Shown piece after piece: positions 29,841-35,318 of a stretch of DNA of 35,318 nt. The notes below the pieces were generated by a model. It was not told where the DNA came from and did no database searches. It saw only the letters and a program-made list of their open reading frames with translations. The stretch covers positions 253,408-288,725 of the forward strand of contig NZ_AOIU01000033.1 of NCBI RefSeq assembly GCF_000337455.1, in the 5' to 3' direction. Every line of letters starts with the position of its first letter. Positions within the stretch are counted from its first letter, which is position 1. The position numbers and the translations under genes are program-made. This DNA comes from Halosimplex carlsbadense 2-9-1 (GTDB taxonomy: Archaea > Halobacteriota > Halobacteria > Halobacteriales > Haloarculaceae).

Positions 29841-32303
29841 ATGTCGCCTCACAACGGCGAGGGTCACGGGCAAGACGAGAGCAGTTACGACGACCCTACC
29901 GGCGATGACAGGAAGTATGGACATGATACCGAAGGACGAGCGGGGTTCGACCGGCGGTCGTTCCTGAAGATCGCGGGGGTAGCCACGGCGGGGCTGGCCG
30001 CGACCGGGCTGTCGGGGACGGCCGGGGCCGCCCCGACCCGGGACAGTTTCTCCTTCGACCGCGTGGTGAACGCGGTCGACGACCTGGGGATGGACCCGAA
30101 CGGGCAGAGCCCCATCGACGGGGCGCTCGACCGCGCCATCGAGAGCGGGACGCTCGTCGAGTTCCCCCCGGGTGAGTACAAGTACACCGAGTCCCACTCT
30201 TGGGACGGCGTCAGCAACGCCGGGATCGCCGGCACGGGCAGCTCCCAGCGCGACGTGACGTTCCTGCCCGAACAGGGTCACCAGGTCCGCCTCGTGAACG
30301 GCGATCTGGGCGGTCCGATCCTGCTGGAGAACTTCAGTTTCCAGCAGTACGACGACAAGAGCACGCTCCCGTGGATCCGGGTCCGGTCGCCGGGCGGCTC
30401 GCTGGTGCGCGATATCGAGTGGCTCGGCAAGACGGGGCTCGGCCCGTCGATGTCCGTCGGGTCGCCGTACGTGTTCACCTACGAGACGACGACGCAGGAC
30501 GGCGTGAACGTCGCCGAGAACCTGATCATCGGTGAGGACGCCCCCGCACACGAGGCGCAGTACCCCGAGGGCGTACAGGTCTGCCGCGCGGGCGGCTCCC
30601 ACGTCGGCGAAGTCGTCTACCGGAACCTGCGGTTCGTCGAGCAGAACTCGAACCCGATCCGCTACACGAACCCGCCGGGCGTCATCACCATCGAGGGCGG
30701 CGAGTTCATCGACAACACACACACCAGCCTCCGGGTCAGCGCGGGTCGCCACCCGTCGAAGCAGTCCGTCGTCGACGGTGCGTACATCTCCGTCTCCAAG
30801 GACTGGGGGAACCTGCGCGGCGGGCTCATCTGCGACTCCAGCAACGGCGGCGACGCGGGGATGGTCGTCAAGAACACCACGATCGAGTGGGACGTGAACG
30901 GGGGCGAGGTGATCGAGTTCCCCGACTGGGGCGGTCACGGTGCCGTCACGTTCCGCAACTGCATCGTCCGGAACGACGGCGGGTCGGCGACCATCGCGGC
31001 CGACGCGACGAGCGACACGAGCGACGACGCGATCACCGTCGAGAACTGCAGCTTCACCGGCAGCGGCGGCGGGTTCGTCGCCGAGAACCGCGGCGGGTCG
31101 GTCATCCGCGACTCCTGTATCGGACTGTCGGACGCGACGATCCGGGGCTTCGAGACGCAGAACGTCGGTAGCTCCGGCTGCCGAACCCCGTCGGACGGGA
31201 CCGACGGATCAGCGGACAAAACCACCACGGACGAAACCGACGGGACCGAGGACACCACGGACCTCCCTAACACACTCGTCGTCCAGGGGACGGGGACGGC
31301 GACGCGGTACACGTTCACCGTCTCGGAGGAGCTACAGCCGGTCGACAGCACCATCGAGAGCCACGACACCGTCGACGGGCGGACGGCCGACGCCTGGGTG
31401 ACCACGTCCTCACACGCCGACGAGTTCGCGTTCTCCGGGTCGGTGACGGCGTTCGAGTACGCCGAGGGCGGCCCCGTCGACATCACGCTGAACGGCGAGT
31501 CGGTCGCGGCCGAAGACCTCGTCGACACCAACGACGGGCCGAGCGCCGAGGTGACCGTGACTGCAACCGACGGGCTGACCGCGGAGCTGTCCGCCGAGGG
31601 ATCGACGGACCCGGACGGGTCGATCGAGTCCTACGAGTGGGCGGTCGGCGACGAGACCTACTCGGGGAGCACGGCCACGCACGCGTTCGGGGACGCCGGG
31701 ACGTACTCCGTCTCGCTGACCGTCACCGACGACGCCGACGCGAGCGCCAGCACCACCGCCGACGTGTCCGTCAGCGACGAGTCGCAGCTTCGCATCCAGG
31801 GAGCGGGCACGCCGACGCAGGTCGTCGTCGAGGTCAGCGGCGAACTCACCGCCCTCGAGGACACCATCGAAGTGTGGGACGAGGTCGGCGACTCCAGCGC
31901 GACGGTCTGGGTGACCGACACCGAGGACGTCGACGAGTTCACCTTCACCGGCGAACTCACCAACGTCTCGTTCAACGAGGGCGAGGCCGACGTCTTCGTC
32001 GACGGGACCGCCGTCGACCCCTCGTTGATCGGCCCGAAAGAGGAGACCCCCAAGGACCTCGAGATCCGCGGGGCGGGCACGCCGACGCAGGTCGTCGTCG
32101 AAGTGAGCGGCGAACTCACCGCCCTCGAGGACACTATCGAAGTGTGGGACGAGGTCGGCGACTCCAGCGCGACGGTCTGGGTCACCACCACCGAGGACGT
32201 CGACCGGTTCACCTTCACGGGCGAACTCACCAACGTCTCGTTCAACGAGGGCGAGGCCGACGTCTTCGTCGACGGGACCGCCGTCGACCCCTCCGACGTG
32301 TAG
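29841..32303 (+). CDS. Tat-exported right-handed beta-helix protein with PKD domain and duplicated C-terminal module
   Basis: An 820-aa secreted protein. A polar 35-residue leader precedes the twin-arginine motif DRRSFLKIAG and the hydrophobic stretch ATAGLAATGLSGTAGA, so it is exported folded. Residues about 70-440 are rich in beta strands with repeated turns (FRNCIVRND, VENCSFTG, IRDSCIG), the pattern of pectate-lyase-like parallel beta-helices acting on polysaccharide. A Thr/Asp linker at about 450-475 follows, then a module starting LVVQGTGTATRYTFTVS. A PKD-like domain (AELSAEGSTDPDGSIESYEW ... GTYSVSLTVTDDADA) is followed by two nearly identical 90-residue copies of the module, xIxGAGTPTQVVVEVSGELT onward. 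Catalytic residues cannot be named, so it could bind rather than cut the glycan. Its place in the glycan locus suggests it matures or anchors the surface polymer. Confidence 0.82.
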   Translation: MSPHNGEGHGQDESSYDDPTGDDRKYGHDTEGRAGFDRRSFLKIAGVATAGLAATGLSGTAGAAPTRDSFSFDRVVNAVDDLGMDPNGQSPIDGALDRAIESGTLVEFPPGEYKYTESHSWDGVSNAGIAGTGSSQRDVTFLPEQGHQVRLVNGDLGGPILLENFSFQQYDDKSTLPWIRVRSPGGSLVRDIEWLGKTGLGPSMSVGSPYVFTYETTTQDGVNVAENLIIGEDAPAHEAQYPEGVQVCRAGGSHVGEVVYRNLRFVEQNSNPIRYTNPPGVITIEGGEFIDNTHTSLRVSAGRHPSKQSVVDGAYISVSKDWGNLRGGLICDSSNGGDAGMVVKNTTIEWDVNGGEVIEFPDWGGHGAVTFRNCIVRNDGGSATIAADATSDTSDDAITVENCSFTGSGGGFVAENRGGSVIRDSCIGLSDATIRGFETQNVGSSGCRTPSDGTDGSADKTTTDETDGTEDTTDLPNTLVVQGTGTATRYTFTVSEELQPVDSTIESHDTVDGRTADAWVTTSSHADEFAFSGSVTAFEYAEGGPVDITLNGESVAAEDLVDTNDGPSAEVTVTATDGLTAELSAEGSTDPDGSIESYEWAVGDETYSGSTATHAFGDAGTYSVSLTVTDDADASASTTADVSVSDESQLRIQGAGTPTQVVVEVSGELTALEDTIEVWDEVGDSSATVWVTDTEDVDEFTFTGELTNVSFNEGEADVFVDGTAVDPSLIGPKEETPKDLEIRGAGTPTQVVVEVSGELTALEDTIEVWDEVGDSSATVWVTTTEDVDRFTFTGELTNVSFNEGEADVFVDGTAVDPSDV
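31801..32023 (+). repeat. Direct repeat, copy 1 (C-terminal module of the beta-helix protein)
   Basis: This 223-base stretch recurs with few changes at 32071-32293, an offset of exactly 270 bases (90 codons). Long runs are identical at DNA level, including third codon positions, so duplication or gene conversion is recent. Confidence 0.85.
32071..32293 (+). repeat. Direct repeat, copy 2 (C-terminal module of the beta-helix protein)
   Basis: Second copy of the 31801-32023 repeat, ending 10 bases before the stop codon. Differences are few, for example GAC-ACC versus ACC-ACC after the GTCTGGGT run and CGGTTC versus GAGTTC, so DEFTF becomes DRFTF. Confidence 0.85.
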
Positions 32304-32756
32304 GCCGCGAGGCGCGACCGGCTGTCGCCCCATCGCGACCGGCCGCCTCCACACCGGGACGACCGTCGCGCCCCGACCCGACCGAATAGCGTTCGCTCGG
32401 ATCTCGCACGGGACGGGGTTCAATGCGATTACCCGCAACACTACAGTGGAAACTATCGACAGTCATTCGAACCGAAACGAAACGGCGTTCGTCTCTGAAA
32501 GCGGTTCCGGCCGTCGCGGTCGGAGGGTGTGTCTCGCGACCGAACACAGCGCCAGGGGCGGTCCGTTCGACCGCCCCGACCGACTCGCGCGCCCGGATCG
32601 CTCGGCGGTTCGAACGGCCGATCGATAGCAGCGATCCGGGGAAGTCGGTCCGAGCCGCGAGCCCGTGGGACGGACCCGACCGAGAATCTCCGCGCGTCGG
32701 GCGCGCGACCCGCGCGCTCGCCGCCGGAGACCGCGAAGCGGCGACCGGCCGGTCGG
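32304..32756. other. Convergent intergenic region
   Basis: This 453-base GC-rich gap lies between two converging genes. Open frames on both strands are Arg/Ser-rich shadows without family resemblance. I see no convincing terminator hairpin with T-run, no RNA gene and no mobile element. Confidence 0.5.
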
Positions 32757-34547
32757 TCAGTCGAAGTGCCGTTGCAGCCAGATCTCCATCGTCGTGATCG
32801 AACAGAGCGCACCCGTCTCGTCGCTCTCGCCGTCGAGGTGGCGCTGACGGCGGTCCTCGACCGCGTCGGCGTCGAGGAACCAGCGGGCGCGCGCGTCGTC
32901 GATCACCTCGTCGAGTCGCGACCGGATCTCGTCGTTGTCTCTGTACCACTGGCCGGCCATCGAGACGCCGCCGTAGGTCGGGTCGCCGAGGAGATGCGAG
33001 AGGGCGGTGCTCGCGAAGAATCCGGCGACGTGGAGCGGGTACGGGAGACTCGGCTTCAGCCGCGACCGCTCGTAGGGTATCTCGGCGAGGTCGGCGTCCA
33101 GCACTCGGATCATCTCGATCTTCGGCTTCACGACGCCGAAGATCAACTCGCCGTCCGACCCCGGGAGCGCGCCCATCCGCCAGGACGGCGGGAGCTTCGC
33201 GGCGCTCTCGAGGAAATCGCCGTCGGCGTAGGGGACTCTGGTGCCGCTCCGGCCGCGCGCGACCGGATTGCTCGCGTGCGCGAGTCGGGGGTAGTAGTTC
33301 TGGAAGTGCGCGTCGACGACCGCCTGTTCGAAGTCGGTCTCCTCGGTCCGGGTCGCTTCGCGCCGGTAGGACCCCATGGGGTCCACGTCGGCGTCGACGA
33401 GGTCTCTCACCTCCTCGGCCGCCAGCGAGGCCTCGCTGTGATACATCGAATCGACCAGCGACGACGCCTCCCGCAGGTGATACCGGCTGAGGTGCTGGCC
33501 CAAGAGTTCGCCGAGGACACCCTCCATGAGGACGTTCGGCTCGCGCCCGTCGATGTTGTCGGTCGCGGTCAGGTTGAGCGCGAAGTTCCAGTTGACCAGC
33601 CCGTCGGTCGCGTCGACCGTCTTCTCGAGCACGGGGAGAAAGCGGTCGGCCGTCAGCGGGACCGTCTCGTTGGGGAGTTCCAGCGACTCGGCCACGTCCT
33701 CGGCCAGGCGGACGTTGATACCGCCGCCGGGGTTGGCGTCGTAGGTGTACGTCGTGAGCGAGTCGAAGGCGTCGCGCTCGCGCTGGACGCGCGCGAACTC
33801 GCTGATCGTCGCGCGGCTGTCGAGCCCGCCGGAGAGCCAGACCCCCACGTCGCCCGAGACGGTGTCGGCGGTCCGGTCGACCGTCCGCTGGAACTCCGTG
33901 GTCAGCTCGTGGAAGTACTCCGCGTTCGGGTCGGCCGGCTCGTACTCCGGCCGCCAGTAGCGCCGCTCGGTCAGCTCGCCGTCGTGATACTCGACGACCG
34001 TCGCCGGGTGGACGGTCTTGACCCCCTCCAGCAGCGTCGTATCGCTCCACATGTGCCCCATGAGGAGCAGGTCGCTCACCCCCTGGGGGTCCACGCTCGG
34101 GTCGTCGAGCGCCGGCATCAGTTGCGAAGGCCCGGAGGCGAAGGCGAACCCGTCGTCGCTCCGATACACCGGCGGCCGGCTCCCGATCTTGTCGGTCGCG
34201 AGCAGGACCCGGTCCTCGTCGGGGTCGACGGCGGCGACGGTGAACGGGCCCTCGAGCGTTTCGAGGGTCCGGTCGGGGGCCATCAGCAACCGCTCGAAGA
34301 TAGTCCGGGTGTCCCACCCGAGTTCGTCGCGGTTCGAGACCGCACCGTCGATCACGCCCGCGGCCCCCCCGTCGCGCCAGAACGTGTGTCCCTCCGGGTC
34401 TTTCTCGCCGTGGTGGCGGATCCCCAGCCCGTGTGACTCCGACCCGGACCGGTCCGTCCCGTACCAGGGTTCGCGGGGCATCGTGTCCAGCATGTCGTCG
34501 ACGACCCCCTCGCCGACGGTGCCGCCGGCGATCCCCGTCAGTGCCAT
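32757..34547 (-). CDS. Asparagine-synthase-related protein lacking the glutaminase cysteine
   Basis: A 596-aa two-domain protein of the asparagine synthase B family. The N-terminal Ntn-type domain begins MALTGIAGG: the usual Met-Cys-Gly start is absent and Thr stands where the nucleophilic Cys should precede GIAG, so glutamine hydrolysis is not expected. TDKIGSRPPVY and FASGPSQLMPAL still follow the family. The synthetase domain has the PP-loop VGVWLSGGLDSRATI, TTYTYDANPGGGINVRLAED (compare the FS..F......D..A segment), and RVPYADGDFLESAAKLPP, so ATP-dependent adenylation of a carboxylate is probably retained. It may use ammonia or an amine other than glutamine-derived ammonia, amidating a sugar acid or glycan intermediate. 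Related amidotransferases are common in exopolysaccharide loci. The start is fixed by the conserved first strand. A gtatacc box lies about 90 bases upstream. Confidence 0.85.
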   Translation of the reverse strand: MALTGIAGGTVGEGVVDDMLDTMPREPWYGTDRSGSESHGLGIRHHGEKDPEGHTFWRDGGAAGVIDGAVSNRDELGWDTRTIFERLLMAPDRTLETLEGPFTVAAVDPDEDRVLLATDKIGSRPPVYRSDDGFAFASGPSQLMPALDDPSVDPQGVSDLLLMGHMWSDTTLLEGVKTVHPATVVEYHDGELTERRYWRPEYEPADPNAEYFHELTTEFQRTVDRTADTVSGDVGVWLSGGLDSRATISEFARVQRERDAFDSLTTYTYDANPGGGINVRLAEDVAESLELPNETVPLTADRFLPVLEKTVDATDGLVNWNFALNLTATDNIDGREPNVLMEGVLGELLGQHLSRYHLREASSLVDSMYHSEASLAAEEVRDLVDADVDPMGSYRREATRTEETDFEQAVVDAHFQNYYPRLAHASNPVARGRSGTRVPYADGDFLESAAKLPPSWRMGALPGSDGELIFGVVKPKIEMIRVLDADLAEIPYERSRLKPSLPYPLHVAGFFASTALSHLLGDPTYGGVSMAGQWYRDNDEIRSRLDEVIDDARARWFLDADAVEDRRQRHLDGESDETGALCSITTMEIWLQRHFD

Positions 34548-34763
34548 CGCGGACCCTCGGTCGTCGCGCGGGCGGCCTGTCTCCTGTCCCGCTCGTAGGC
34601 AGTTCCCGTCATCGCCCCGAAGGTATCCGGCGGGAGTCTTTGGTATACGCCTCCTAAGCGGCGAACGGGGCGACCGGGGTGTTCGAGTCGCCAGCGTCGC
34701 CGCCGGGCCGAACAGACCCCAGGGCGTCGTCCCCAGCGGGTCGGCGCCGCGAGTACAGACCTT

Positions 34764-34771
34764 ATAACAAT
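34764..34771 (+). promoter_or_regulatory. ATAACAAT promoter box of the sulfatase-like gene
   Basis: CTTATAACAAT ending at 34771 lies 46 bases before ATG 34810, giving a leader of roughly 15-20 bases. It is another member of the box family seen at 19828, 21600, 26680 and 28190. Confidence 0.5.
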
Positions 34772-34809
34772 TCGGACAGGCCGGGAGCGGTTACTCGAAC
34801 GGAGACACG

Positions 34810-35318
34810 ATGCTCTCGAAACGCCAACTGCGACGAGTCGCGACGTGGGCCGTCGACAGCCCGAATCTGCTCGCCCGCCAGGTCAACAGAGCCTATCACA
34901 CCCGGGGGTTCAACCGCGCGTTCAACCACGACGGGGTGTCGGTCGTCGACGAGGACTGGGACACCCTGATCGTGCTCGACGCCTGCCGGTACGACCTCTT
35001 CGAGGACCGGTACGACCTCCCGGGGACGCTCTCGGCCAGGGAGTCCAGAGCGGCCCACACTTCGGAGTTCATCCTCGGGAACTTCCACGAACGGGACCTG
35101 ACCGACACCGTCTACGTGACTGCGAGCCCGATCCTCGAACGGGGCTACCAGCACAAGTACGACCCGTCGTTCCACGCGGTCGTCAACGTCTGGCAGGAGG
35201 ACGGCTGGGACGACGAGTACAACACCGTGCTGCCGGAGACGATGGTCGAGTACGCGCTGGAGGCGGTCGAGCGCTACCCGAACAAACGGCTGGTCGTCCA
35301 CTTCATGCAGCCCCATTA
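34810..35318 (+). CDS. Sulfatase/alkaline phosphatase superfamily protein, N-terminal part (cut by window end)
   Basis: An open frame runs from ATG 34810 off the window's end (169 codons visible). The N-terminal 40 residues are basic and helical (LSKRQLRRVATWAV...LLARQVNRAY). WDTLIVLDACRYDLFEDRYD supplies the first metal-binding Asp-Ala-Cys-Arg block, and ARESRAAHTSEFILGNF the likely nucleophile position (Thr or Ser). VYVTASPIL, then RLVVHFMQPH, fit the sulfatase fold. No signal peptide is visible. It belongs to the haloarchaeal sulfatase-like group found in surface-glycan loci, where it could cut or transfer sulfate or phosphate groups. The substrate is unknown, and the metal-binding second half lies outside the window. 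Confidence 0.78.
   Translation, partial: MLSKRQLRRVATWAVDSPNLLARQVNRAYHTRGFNRAFNHDGVSVVDEDWDTLIVLDACRYDLFEDRYDLPGTLSARESRAAHTSEFILGNFHERDLTDTVYVTASPILERGYQHKYDPSFHAVVNVWQEDGWDDEYNTVLPETMVEYALEAVERYPNKRLVVHFMQPH

Noticed and set aside
32242..34436. Very long antisense and alternative frames over the asparagine-synthase-like gene
   Set aside because: They are Arg/Pro/Gly-rich shadows of a GC-rich gene; the minus-strand frame 32757-34547 has the family motifs.
1..35318. CRISPR arrays, tRNA or rRNA genes, and intact mobile elements
   Set aside because: No regularly spaced repeats, no cloverleaf with a TTCGA-type loop and no rRNA-like conserved stretches were found on reading both strands. The only mobile-element trace is the dead transposase.

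Overview
The window is haloarchaeal chromosomal DNA. From about 5.4 kb onward it is GC-rich, the predicted proteins are strongly acidic, and genes are preceded by archaeal TATA-type boxes about 25-35 bases from the start codon with little or no leader. One secreted protein carries a Tat (RR) signal. No tRNA, rRNA or CRISPR array was seen. Nearly every gene concerns the building, export or remodelling of cell-surface glycans.

Region A (1-6.1 kb) is an AT-richer glycosyltransferase island: the tail of an unidentified gene, a GT2 enzyme, a GT69/CAP59-like enzyme, a GT11 fucosyltransferase-like enzyme and a polyprenyl-phosphate sugar-1-phosphate transferase. Between them lie a wrecked IS6-type transposase and several decayed coding fragments. 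The base composition steps up inside the sugar transferase gene, which suggests a recombination edge.

Region B (6.2-10.4 kb) holds a VanZ-like membrane protein, a haloarchaeal hypothetical, a DUF4330 protein translationally coupled to a membrane protein, and a divergent UppP-like polyprenyl-diphosphatase.

Region C (10.7-17.2 kb), all on the minus strand, is nucleotide-sugar supply. It has two NAD-dependent epimerase/dehydratases, a UDP-sulfoquinovose synthase-like enzyme (SQD1/Agl3 family), GlmS, and a bifunctional GlmU-type nucleotidylyltransferase/acetyltransferase. The sulfoquinovose synthase start is preceded by a perfect 10-bp inverted repeat lying over the expected transcription start.

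Region D (17.3-19.6 kb) has a RelE-like toxin whose overlapping ribbon-helix-helix antitoxin appears frameshifted twice, a polysaccharide deacetylase-like gene and a TPR-like hypothetical.

Region E (19.8-35.3 kb, running off the end) is the most unusual part. It has two FemAB/GNAT-fold proteins, two paralogous proteins of unknown function that look like helical-toroid glycan enzymes, an ATP-grasp ligase, a GT4 glycosyltransferase, a Tat-exported beta-helix/PKD protein with a duplicated C-terminal module, an asparagine-synthase-like protein that has lost its glutaminase cysteine, and two alkaline-phosphatase-superfamily proteins at its ends. Several of these genes share an ATAACAA-type promoter box. 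I infer a surface polysaccharide that is modified by amide or aminoacyl chemistry. The set resembles the accessory genes of bacterial exosortase-type exopolysaccharide loci, but the product is unknown.
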